A stretch of DNA of 64,000 nt. It comes from Salticus scenicus (lineage: Eukaryota; Arthropoda; Arachnida; Araneae; Salticidae). The translations under genes were made by a program, and so were the position numbers. This document shows positions 34,560 through 44,128 of this stretch, piece after piece. Location: NCBI GenBank assembly GCA_963930645.1, contig OZ005650.1:229730188-229794187 (forward strand), given 5' to 3'. The first letter of the stretch is position 1; each line of letters starts with the position of its first letter. The notes under the pieces are model-generated. The model was given only the letters and a program-made list of their open reading frames with translations. It was not told the origin of the DNA and searched no databases.

Positions 34560-35753
34560 CCCCGAAGCGAGCTTTTGAGCAATTTCAATGAATTTTATTT
34601 TTATTTTTTATCTATAAAGCGATATAGAAAAGAATTTTCTTTAAATATAGCGACCAGCTAAGCGGGTAAATTTGTCCGAAGAAATCCATAGGAGCTGAGG
34701 CCACAATTTTTAGTGTGTGGCTTTTTTACGTGTATCCAACATCCATTGCAACGGGATTTTGAGAATTTCCCCATTTTACCCCTTAAGGAAGGGACAACGA
34801 TAAAGACGTTTCCAAGCATAACCTTGCTTAAAATTATCACAGTAAGATTAATTTTTATGTGTGGGTTGGTTATGCGTTCTCAACACGCACTATCAAGTAA
34901 TTTTACGAAATTTCCCTCTGCCTCCCTCCTTTAACGGCAGAGTGGAGAAAAAATACGATTTTAAGAGTAACTCTGTTCCAAAGTACCTCAGGAAAGCGAT
35001 TTTTTGATATGTCGGTTGGTTACGCGTACTCAACACACACACTACAAAGGGGTTTTGTGAATTTCCACCCTGCTGGTCTTCGGAGGTGGGAACAAAAAAC
35101 ATGTATCCATGTGTAACCCTGCACTAAATTATCTTAGGAAGGAGATTTTTGATGTGTGGGTCGGTTATATGTATATCTAACTCACAATATAAAGAGATTT
35201 TGTAAAATTCCCTCCGTCGTCCCTTCTTTATGTGCAGGGGGGGGGGGACACATTAAAAAAAATAATTCTGTTTCAAATAATCTCAGGATCTCGATTTTTT
35301 TTTTATGTCTGGTTAGGTATGTGTATGCAAGATGCACTATAGAGGTATTTTGCGAAATTACCCTACCCCCTCTTCTGGGGCTGGCGGGGGCAAAAAACAA
35401 GCTTAAATATACTCCAGATTACCTTAGAATGATGAATTTTCATAAGTGGGTGTTGATTAAGTGTACGCAATATGCACTTTGATGGGAGGAAATTTTCCGA
35501 AACTTTCAACATTACCCGTAAGGGAGGGAGAGTAAAAATTATGTAAGGTACTGCCGAAGGCGTTTGGGCTCGAGATTCGAAAAGGGTGGGGAGCAGGAAA
35601 ACCACTACCGAAGGTAACGGGAACTTTAACTTACATTTTGACTGATTTCTTTCTTTCTTTTTTTTTTTGAGATTTTTTTTTATTATAAATGATATGAAGT
35701 ATTGAGAATTCATTTCGATATAATGACCAGCGAAGCGGGCAAAGCCTGCTAGT
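34560..35753 (-). mobile_element. ACTAGCAGG-headed minisatellite repeat (copy B), within the receptor intron
   Basis: Read on the minus strand it begins ACTAGCAGGCTTTGCCCGCT at 35753. It then shows AAAGTTCCCGTTACCTTCGG and TGCGTACACTTAATCAACA, the same order as copy A. The interior holds tandem units starting near 34711, 34857, 35008, 35151, 35304 and 35441 (137-153 bp), each with a GTNGGTTGGTTA-like phrase and a C/G block. A second, partial head (GACCAGCTAAGCGGG, 34654-34668) lies at the far end, so two copies may be nested or joined. Frames in this stretch are minisatellite read-through. Confidence 0.65.
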
Positions 35754-35907
35754 TTCAAATAAACTCCCACTAGAATTTACGAACAAGCCTAAAACAAAAG
35801 GAATAAATCATGCTTTTTGTCTATTTATTGTAAAAATTTCTCGGATGAGATTTTACAAATGGAATTAAAATTAAGTGGAATATAATGTATCCTACCACCC
35901 CTGTAAA

Positions 35908-35949
<42 letters not shown>

Positions 35950-36826
35950 CCAAGCTCTAGGAGGTCTTATAAAATAATACTTCTAAAATAGTACGATTTT
36001 ACGTACCCGTGCCCGTGTTTAACGCTTTATTTGCTTCCAGTGTATATATATAGGCCAATGACATTTGCGGCATCGATCGACGAGGCTAAAATTAAAATTA
36101 TTTAAACAAGAATATGTAAAATCATTTTGTTAAAAAACATAACATTTTAGAGAAACGATAAAAGCTATTTTTTTCCATTATTATTATTATTATTACTTTT
36201 AATTCATGCAATAAATCATGAAAAAATGTTTTGTAAGTTAGTAGAATTTATTTTCTATTCAATAAGAATAGCTTGGATAATATTTTGTACTCTTTTCAAC
36301 AAACCTTAAAAGTGTTAAACACTTCATTTCGACTGTCTGTCTAGCCTCGTTTTTCTTTACATAAGTAATTTTATAATTCTTTAAAACGCTTTATAAATGT
36401 CCCATCTGAATTCTAGTAACCCATCACATACATACTAGTCATAAATATTTTTCAAGATTATTGTCATGCATTTAAAACAACTAAGAATGCACCTCTAGTA
36501 TTATTGAGAAATAAATCCGAATAATTTTGTTTTCAACTGTAAACAATTACATTATGCTACTTTTCAAACAGCAAATTTGAAATCTATAATTGTAGGTTGA
36601 TTCGGTACGTTTAGAGGAGGAAAAGCGCCTATAAGAAGTATGTTTTTCATTTCTAATGCACCCAGATTCTTTTTTTTGAGTCCTTATTTTGCATATATGA
36701 CTTTAATTAGAAATAAATGTAACATATATTCGAAAAATCTGACTAATATAAATGAATTTTACTGAATTCGTAATATATTTACGAAAATGAAAATGGGGAT
36801 AGACAGACAAATAAACCAAAATCGTT

Positions 36827-36866
<40 letters not shown>

Positions 36867-37499
36867 CTCGGAATTGTTGAAAATTTCATCCAAATTAATC
36901 TTAAAGGAAAGATATTTTTATCAATAAGTGAAATTTTTTTTCTTGAGATCTTGCATACGATATAATAATAATAATAATAAAATCAAAATTTTAAATGTAA
37001 ATTCACAAAAGCACTTATGTTTAGCATTAGTTTAAGACTTCTTATGTTTATGATTTTCTTTCCTTTTGCATTAATTGATAAATGTTCAGAATTTTTAATT
37101 CAACATTACTTTCATATTTGTTTTTTATATCTTTAGAATTTGACATTCTTATTGTATATTACATAATAACTCAGTTTATTTTTGACATTTTTTAAAAATA
37201 TTTTCTATCGAAAAGTTAAAAAAAAAAAAAAAAAAATGGGCTATCCACCGTTCACTTCGCTATATTTATCATATTTTAATCTATTAATTTATTTTATTAA
37301 TGTCAATTTCGTTATTTAGTTTTCATACTACTATTTCCAATGCAACAAGCCTCAAAATTCCTATTTATATGAAAAATTTTCAATTTTGTATGTTGATAAA
37401 ATCTTAAATTACGAATACCTTATGAAATCTTCCTATTAGAATATATATAGTCAATCATGTTCAAACAAGTATCATAAAAGTTATTTTGAAGTTGTCTGA
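35754..37499. other. AT-rich DNA, no genes seen
   Basis: Long T-run at 35910-35944, long A-run at 36834-36863, (ATT)n near 36180 and (AAT)n near 36965. No coding or element ends recognised. Confidence 0.6.
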
Positions 37500-38435
37500 T
37501 ATTTTTAGGATCCTCAAAATGGGCGTTTATGCTCAATTTTGCATGTTAAGTTATTCTGCATGTTAAGAAATTCGTAAATTTCCAATAACTTACGAATTTT
37601 TTAAATTGGAAAATTTGTAGTCTACGATATTCATGCCAGTATACTAAATAATATTTCAATAGTGGTCTGACATCTTTACGATGAAAATATCCCTAAAGAT
37701 ACACGTTTATGTGAAATTTTGCCCTATTCTGCCATGTTAAGAAATTCGTAAATTTCCTATAACTTACGAAATTTTTATAGTCAATAATATTTATGTTAGT
37801 TCCTAAATAATCTTTCAAAAGTGGTCAATTTCTTCTTTACGATGAAAATATCCCTCAAAATTGACGTTTATGGGAAATTTTGCCCTATTCGGCCATGTTA
37901 TGAAATTCGTAAATTCTCAATAACATGCGAAATTTTGGAAGTTACATGTTTATAGTTAATGATGTTCATTATGGCAACAAAACTAATATTTTAAAACTAG
38001 ACTGATATTTTTACAGTAAAAATGTTCCATTTAATGTGTTAATAAAAATGTTCCATTCCTATTCTCCCATGTTAAGAAAATCGTAAATTTTTAATAACTT
38101 ACGAAGTTTTGTAATTCGAATGTTGCAAATGAATAGGGTTCTGGCCAGTGTCGAAAGTAATATTTTAAAACAAATCTGTCTTCTTTGTGACTATTTCTTC
38201 TTGAGATATTGTGTACACAGACTAACATACTAACACACTAACTGACTAACCGACTAACACACTAACAGACTAACGCACTAACGGACTAACACACTAACGG
38301 ACACCCTACAGACGGACACCATACAAATTTTGTCGTTTTCGGATTCCTCACACCTGAAAACGTGTAAAAAAGTCGAAAAACCGGGGTAAAAATTTTTCTC
38401 GATTACTTAAGTTCCCCATACCTATAGTATGGTGG
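37500..38435 (+). mobile_element. Tandem-repeat element with octamer satellite and terminal hairpin (E3)
   Basis: About four units of 160-180 bp carry ATGTTAAGAAATTCGTAAAT, CAATAACTTACGAA-like and TTTACGATGAAAATATCCCT phrases. They are followed by a degenerate octamer array of the form ACTAACNN (38221-38300). Next is a block with TTTTCGGATTCCTCACACC and GAAAACGTGTAAA, then a hairpin GTTCCCCATAC...GTATGGTGGGGAAC ending at about 38435. The order and the AAAACGTGTAAA block match the R2 and R3 elements. No matching left terminus found. Confidence 0.55.
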
Positions 38436-38936
38436 GGAACTAATAATATATTTTCAATCTTTTAATTTTTAAGCGAATTACCGTATACGTAAATGAATTT
38501 AATTTTAGTAAGAGCATTATTAATAGAAAATAAGTCGAATATTCTATGAATCTAAAGTTCTTTGTTATTTTTAAATACTTTTTTACGTTTTCCTATAATA
38601 TATTTTAAAGATAAAAAATTTTTTGCTTTAAATTTATTTTATCTATTAAAAAAAAAAAAAAAATCTACACTATCTGACTGTATGTGTGTATATCCGGTAA
38701 TCCTCTCACTAACCACTGATTTCAGAAAGACGCCACTTGTAACAGAAGTGAGAAAATAACCGAAGTTGACCATTTACACGAAACTATTCCAGTTCCTGAA
38801 GATATTAATTATAAATCTCATAGTTTCTTTAGTATTACTAAATATTCAATACTAAGCTGATGCCAATGAAAACAAAATATTTATAAGCTCTTTTTTTTTT
38901 TTTTTCATTTCACATATAAAGAAGTATTTATTTACA
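38436..38936. other. AT-rich spacer
   Basis: A- and T-runs at 38648-38663 and 38891-38905. The frame at 38562-38759 has no recognised homology. Confidence 0.5.
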
Positions 38937-39510
38937 CGTGAATGATAAAATTCAAATAAAATTATCAAAAGTTAAATTTAAATATGCGTCTGGTAAAATT
39001 GACGTCATTATATTTAAATATTCTATTTTTTTTTTTCGTTTTTTATTATAAATAGAAATAGAGTTATTTAAATAGGAATAATAAAACTTAAATAAATCTA
39101 TTAAACATTCAGTTTGGACATGCGTCTGGTAAAATTGCCACCATTATTGCCTTAAAATTATTAAATATACCACGCTGATTTACATTAAAAAAGTCTTTAT
39201 ACGTTAATTTTTAAATGTAAAATATATAGAAGGACACAATTCGAAGTTTGTATGGAAATTTGTTTTGTTCAGAGAACGCAATATTAAGACACTGTAATCC
39301 GAACCCAAGTTCTTTGCTCACGTAGAATGTACGAAGGTAAGATAATGCTAAAATCATTGAAAAGCGAACCAAATTTAGCTTTTCGATAACTGATTGACCA
39401 ACGTTACCGATTTTTTTTTTTCATATTTTTTTTAGATTCATTGAATAAAGTATAATAAAGTATAATTCAATAAATAAAGTATTAAATAAATACAGAGGCT
39501 GTTCGCCCAT
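38937..39510. repeat. Segmental tandem duplication, copy 1
   Basis: 574 bp, starting CGTGAATGATAAAATTC and ending CAGAGGCTGTTCGCCCAT. The last 18 bases equal the first bases of the mariner terminal repeat at 40073. About 99 percent alike to copy 2 apart from poly-T lengths and one short repeat-length change of 10 or more bases. Confidence 0.93.
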
Positions 39511-39530
39511 TATCATTCACGTGTAAATAA
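39510..39530. repeat. Inverted 21-bp junction between the duplicate copies
   Basis: TTATCATTCACGTGTAAATA plus a final A is the exact reverse complement of 38928-38948, the sequence at the start of copy 1. It is joined directly to copy 2 at 39531. Confidence 0.93.
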
Positions 39531-40090
39531 CGTGAATGATAAAATTCAAATAAAATTATCAAAAGTTAAATTTAAATATGCGTCTGGTAAAATTGACGTC
39601 ATTATATTTAAATATTCTATTTTTTTTTCGTTTTTTATTATAAATAGAAATAGAGTTATTTAAATAGGAATAATAAAACTGAAATAAATCTATTAAACAT
39701 TCAGTTTGGACATGCGTCTGGTAAAATTGCCACCATTATTGCCTTAAAATTATTAAATATACCACGCTGATTTACATTAAAAAAGTCTTTATACGTTAAT
39801 TTTTAAATGTAAAATATATAGAAGGACACAATTCGAAGTTTGTATGGAAATTTGTTTTGTTCAGAGAACGCAATATTAAGACACTGTAATCCGAACCCAA
39901 GTTCTTTGCTCGCGTAGAATGTACGAAGGTAAGATAATGCTAAAATCATTGAAAAGCGAACCAAATTTAGCTTTTCGATAACTGATTGACCAACGTTACC
40001 GATTTTTTTTTCATATTTTTTTTAGATTCATTGAATAAAGTATAATTCAATAAATAAAGTATTAAATAAATACAGAGGCTGTTCGCCCAT
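39531..40090. repeat. Segmental tandem duplication, copy 2
   Basis: 560 bp, same start and end as copy 1. Here the final CAGAGGCTGTTCGCCCAT continues into the complete mariner element. Confidence 0.93.
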
Positions 40091-41026
40091 TTTTTAGACG
40101 ATTCTGATGGAGTGTACTGAAACAATTTCACTCATATGTCGTGTTTTATTTGTTCAGTTTGATAGCCCTTGTTCTTAACTATTATTCTACATCGTAATTT
40201 CTATGATAATAATGCTTTTTATAATGTCGGAAGAGGTATATTTTTCTACTCTTCTTGAACGGCTTTCCAATGTCCACAAAGCGTTGTAGGTCGGCGTTTG
40301 GAAAATACAGATTTTAAGAGTCGAAAAACACAAAAATCCAACGGTGATACATCTGGAGATTTAGCAGGAATGTCATTGAAGGGTATGGTTTTAATTCCCG
40401 TTTTTTGTTCCATTTTTTTCTAGAAAAGCAATTGCGGATTGTGATGTGTGGCTGCTTGTTTTGTCTTGATACAGTTCAACGGATTGATAGCATTGTGGAT
40501 AAAGATCTGGAATTTCATTTTTAAAAATTGGAATTAAAATGTGTTTTTGATAGTATTTAGAGTTGATTTTGATATTTTCGGCAACTTTTTTTGCTTTTAT
40601 CTTGCCTTTGTATGAAAAACCAGCGACAATCATAAATCCTTTAGAAAAACTTTCTTTTGATTCATTGAACCATGTAGCAAAACTTTTTTTCTCCTCGTTT
40701 TGTGATAATAAATTCATCTTTTTTTATTGCCACCACTTAAATAGACCCAAGATAAATCTATTGTTGCGAATTTTTTTCATTTTTCTCCTGATAAATGCTT
40801 TTCATAAATATTTCACTAAAAACCCTCTTCGGAAAGAGCGGAAACGTATCCTTCCATCTACTGCATTTTAAAAAGCGCCTTTTGGCATGTAAACAAAAAT
40901 TCTAAATATCAGAAAAAAAAAATAAAACTTACAAAAATATAATTGTTGTGAAAATAAAATTCTCCATGCAGACAATTTTTCTTACGGCGAAATAAAATCG
41001 TCTAAAAAATGTACGAACAGCCTCTG
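40073..41026 (-). mobile_element. Internally deleted mariner-like transposon
   Basis: Ends CAGAGGCTGTTCGCCCATTT and, reverse-complemented from the right, CAGAGGCTGTTCGTACATTT are inverted repeats of about 31 bp, and TA flanks both sides (40071-40072, 41027-41028). At 954 bp it is shorter than full-length mariners (about 1.3 kb), so part of the interior is missing. A broken transposase lies on the minus strand. Its left terminus is partly copied in the duplication at 39493-39510. Confidence 0.88.
40240..40717 (-). pseudogene. Broken mariner-type transposase (DD41D-like)
   Basis: The minus-strand frame at 40717-40391 carries transposase catalytic-core motifs: SKGFMIVAGFSYKGK, NIKINSKYYQ and VELYQDKTSSHTS, where D is the second catalytic aspartate. 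The frame breaks within an A-run near 40420, where one extra base shifts it. In the next frame KTIPFNDIPAKSPDVSPLDF follows, ending in the third aspartate. Counting across the shift gives 41 residues between the two aspartates, pointing to the DD41D group of mariners. The N-terminal DNA-binding domain and first aspartate are absent or unrecognisable. Non-functional in this copy. Confidence 0.78.
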
Positions 41027-41028
41027 TA

Positions 41029-41230
41029 CAGAGACCAGCAAAGCAGGCAAAATCCATTAGCATTACATTAATAACATTAAAAAGTTTTATTATAATGCCT
41101 CTAAGTCTTTATCATAACACTATTCTTCATTGCACAAAATTCTATTCATTTATGCGTTCATATATATATATATATATAGTATATATATATATATATATAA
41201 ATTATATATATATAGATAGATATATAAATT
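41029..41230. repeat. Repeat-head fragment and (TA)n tract
   Basis: GAGACCAGCAAAGCAGGCAA at 41031 is the inverted head of the ACTAGCAGG family. A (TA)n tract follows at about 41160-41225. Confidence 0.5.
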
Positions 41231-41589
41231 AAGAATAGCTTTTCTATTATGTTACGTTGATAAGAAAATGTCAATGTTTTTTTTTTTTTTTTTTTTTTTT
41301 TCTTGTGCATTGAAATAATGATGATTTCCAAATATGTTCTTAATAAATTAAGTTCTATAAGCATTGTTAAAGAATAGCTAAAAGATAGCCATTAGATACG
41401 ACTTTCATTTTTTTTTTCATTTTACAATAGAGTTGAAAACCTTTAGACACAAAATTTACGATAATATTATTACTAAGCTTATTATCGATAGCTTTATTGC
41501 AAATTATAGTTATCAAGATATAAAATTTCAATTTGTTTCGAGAATACTAGACTATATATTTTCGTACAAACAAATTCTGTTGTGGGTCA

Positions 41590-41665
41590 GGGTGGGGCGA
41601 TTGGGAAGATGGTTGCTTCGGAATTCGTTGGCCCTCGGTTTGAATCCAGGGTTTGGGAATGTATT
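41590..41665 (+). repeat. tRNA-like sequence, probable SINE head
   Basis: GGGGCGATTGGGAAG resembles an A-box and CGGTTTGAATCCAGG a B-box, spaced as in a tRNA, with CTTCGGAA in the anticodon-loop position. The stems do not pair properly, so this is not a functional tRNA gene. Confidence 0.4.
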
Positions 41666-41844
41666 TTTTTCTTGTAATAATTATTAATATTTCAGTTATA
41701 TTATAGGAGATTTTAAAATCCATTTTCAACAGTAAAAGATAATCACACGCCAAGTTTTTATTTATTTATTTAATTTTATTTATGAAAGATATTATAAATA
41801 ATCTCTAAAATAAGAGTTAAATTGACGTGACTTAAATGGACCCA

Positions 41845-42115
41845 CTGGAGGTGTCTATTAAATTCCCATCGAAAACAACAAAGGACTTTTCTATTATATT
41901 GGACAACTAAGAGGACTTTAAACAAAAAAATACAAGAACATATACGTAATATCAAAGAAGGAAATAGTTCTAATCTGGTCGACTTCATTCATACCAACCC
42001 AAACGCTAACCCTATATGAGATAAATCCAAAATTATTACAGCACCACCTACTATCCAAGAACTTTACATTTCCGAATCTATTAATATATGCAAAAATACA
42101 ATAAATTCTAAAGGT
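41845..42115 (+). pseudogene. Penelope-like element remnant, GIY-YIG endonuclease domain
   Basis: Translated across its breaks, the strand reads GGVY-stop-IPIENNKG, then FYYIGQ, then KRTLNKKIQEHIRNIKEG, then AKIIT-like text (DKSKIITAPPTIQELYISES). This is the usual order of a GIY-YIG nuclease end of a Penelope-like retroelement (GVY, YIGQTKR, EH.RNIK). There is a TAA inside the first motif (about 41857) and a one-base deletion in the YIGQ/KRTL junction (about 41908), so it is dead. The reverse transcriptase part was not found upstream. Class assignment rests on motif order. Confidence 0.6.
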
Positions 42116-42176
42116 GCTGCAATTTTGTTAATAGTTTATTTCTGCTAGTTCATTATGGTTTTTCTCCTACAATAGC

Positions 42177-42296
42177 CTAGTGTAAATTTTCAATAATTCC
42201 AGCTTCTCTTATTTTTCTTAGCTCCTTGATCCAACCTTCACAGGACTTCAAATTGCCTTTGCTGCTATTCACGTTATTAAAATACTTAACTGTTAA
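42177..42296 (-). CDS. Possible terminal exon, unknown gene
   Basis: A minus-strand frame of 39 codons plus TAG starts right after a strong acceptor (TTTTTTTCCTTCGCAG, ending at 42297). It contains GNLKSCEGWIKELRKIREAG, with normal, helix-forming composition. AATAAA follows at 42140-42135, about 37 bases past the stop. Acceptor, stop and polyadenylation signal in order suggest a last exon, but no upstream exon or domain was identified. It could be part of a mobile element. Confidence 0.33.
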   Translation of the reverse strand, partial: LTVKYFNNVNSSKGNLKSCEGWIKELRKIREAGIIENLH

Positions 42297-42300
42297 CTGC

Positions 42301-43036
42301 GAAGGAAAAAAATATTTAAAAACTGCTCATTGGAAAAGAGCAAAAAATCCCTGTTGATGCTTTAATATTTAACAGCGGAGAGCTTAGGATAAAATTTTTA
42401 ACATCTTTTAAATAAAATTTAATTTTACGTGTTTTTAAAGAGTTTTCAATATAATTATGAAAGATATTCATTGTGGTCAGTAATGGCTGCATAATACAAA
42501 AACTAAGGGATTGAAGATGGTGGAATTTCGTACACATCAAGTATGAGAAACGACGCTCCTCTTAATATACATCAATAATCTGAAATGAATAATATACTTT
42601 TATGCATCTTAAAATTGAACACTTCATTTCAGACACCTTTGAGCCTGAATTTCAGATATATGTATCTACAATATTACTACAAGGCGTAATGTTAAATTTA
42701 AATTATTTTAGCATATTTATATATGTATATCTTTTCACGTTAAATTTAAAATTATTCTTTTATATAATCAATGTTGGATGTAACAAATATCAGGATAAAA
42801 TAATATTTGTTAGCTATTATTTAAAAACACTTAAAGAAAAAATGAAAATAATAAAGCAAATTATTTAGGTTCTTGTCATATATAAAAAACAACGCAAATA
42901 AATCTTTTGAGTTTTATTGGAAATTCTAGTATACTTATGCTTTCTGACGTGCATTAGCATCACGGAAAACTTTTTTAATGAAAGGAAAAAAAAAAATCAC
43001 TATAATTGCAAAGGCGTACTTTTTGTAGTAATTTTT
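42301..43036. other. AT-rich DNA, no feature seen
   Basis: ACGTGTTTTTAAAGAGTTTT at about 42427 also occurs next to the foldback at 17145. Open frames at 42316-42540 and 42602-42868 have no homology signal. Confidence 0.5.
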
Positions 43037-43888
43037 ACTTTCTCTTACCCATAAGGTAGAGAAAGTATTGTTTTTGGGTCAAATTTTCGAACGCGAGATT
43101 TTGTTATATTTACACGTTTTGAGGTCCCCTGAATACGAAAAACATGTTTTTAGCAAATGGTCTGTGTGTCTGTGTGTGTGTGTCTGTGTGTGTGTCTGTG
43201 TGTGAGTCTGTGTGTCTGTGTGTCTGTCTGTTATCGGCATATCTCAAAAACAAATTATGGCAGAAAGTTCAAGCTTGCTATTCTAAATGTGTATCATATA
43301 GGGATGCTACAGTAAGATTTTCGTTAAGATCAAGCAAATGGTTCGTGTACAGGGACAATCAAGAGAATTCTAATACATTACGTCTATGGGGGAAATTGCA
43401 GGTAAGTAGAGTTTAACGTCTATAGACTGCACTAAACCAAATGAAACAAATATATATTTTTTGTAATAGAGATAGTTAACTGGGAAAAAATTTTTGCGAA
43501 TGTAGGCTCCTCGCCTCCCCCCTGGAGGGAAGTCCCCCCTCGAAAAGAATAAATTTTCATGATGGGTATCTTTCAAAAGAGCTCACCAATACCTTTAAAA
43601 CGAATGGTTGAACCATCGATTTTCGATAATTTAAAACAAAGTTATCGATTTTTTTTACTTTTAACGAAAAAAAAAAAAACTTAGAAAAAAAATCGTTTTT
43701 TTTTCCCGAGAATAAAAAGGACTTTTTTTTTTGATATTTGGTGTTATAGTACCCCTCTAATATGGAAATCGTCTGCATTATCATAAAAGATAATTTTTTT
43801 AAATAATAATTTTAATATATTATTTTTTAAAAACAGAATTATTTTTTAATAATCGAATTAAATTCTATATAAATGTAGGTGCATTAAT

Positions 43889-43936
43889 GAAACGGGGGGT
43901 TGAGGGGGGCGGTAGCCCCCCTCAACCCCCCGTTTC
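43889..43936. repeat. Perfect 22-bp stem hairpin, loop GGTA
   Basis: GAAACGGGGGGTTGAGGGGG plus GC (43889-43910) pairs without mismatch with 43915-43936 around the loop GGTA. Confidence 0.95.
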
Positions 43937-43943
43937 CCCCTAT

Positions 43944-44003
43944 ATAATAATTAGTTCTGTGTGAGGGGAGCGGTAGCCCCCCTCACACAGAACAAATTAT
44001 TAT
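43944..44003. repeat. 28-bp stem hairpin, loop GGTA
   Basis: GTTCTGTGTGAGGGGAGC (43954-43971) pairs with 43976-43993, and flanking ATAATAATTA extends the stem. Two mismatches in total. Same loop as the hairpin seven bases upstream. Confidence 0.93.
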
Positions 44004-44128
44004 ATAATACTCTTCAGCAGCCTAATATGAATTGTTGAACACAGGTTTACATAACAGTACTCTTTATAATACCTATTAATCTGCAAACTGTATTTATAGT
44101 ATTGAATTTCAGTGTAAGAGAATGTCGT

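Larger units (their letters stand above)
43037..44128 (-). mobile_element. R1/R2 hairpin-ended element (E4), fuller copy
   Basis: On the minus strand the head near 44128 (ACATTCTCTTACACTGAAAT) is followed by R1 sequence and two GC hairpins. Next come R2 (GCAGTCTATAGACGTTAAA, ACCATTTGCTTGATCTTAAC, GATATGCCGATAACAGAC), a GT/CA-rich tract and the block CAGGGGACCTCAAAACGTGT. It ends with a hairpin closing at ACTTTCTCTTACCC (43037-43050, plus strand), identical to the terminus at 10200. Non-coding. Frames here are repeat read-through. Confidence 0.65.

Noticed and set aside
40563..40871. 102-codon plus-strand frame
   Set aside because: Antisense shadow of the mariner transposase remnant.
41590..41665. 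Functional tRNA gene
   Set aside because: A- and B-box-like text is present but the cloverleaf stems fail to form.
43144..43416. 90-codon frame starting MFLANGLCVCVCVSVC
   Set aside because: The cysteine/valine stretch is the (GT)n tract of an R2 repeat; no signal peptide or cysteine-rich protein is implied.
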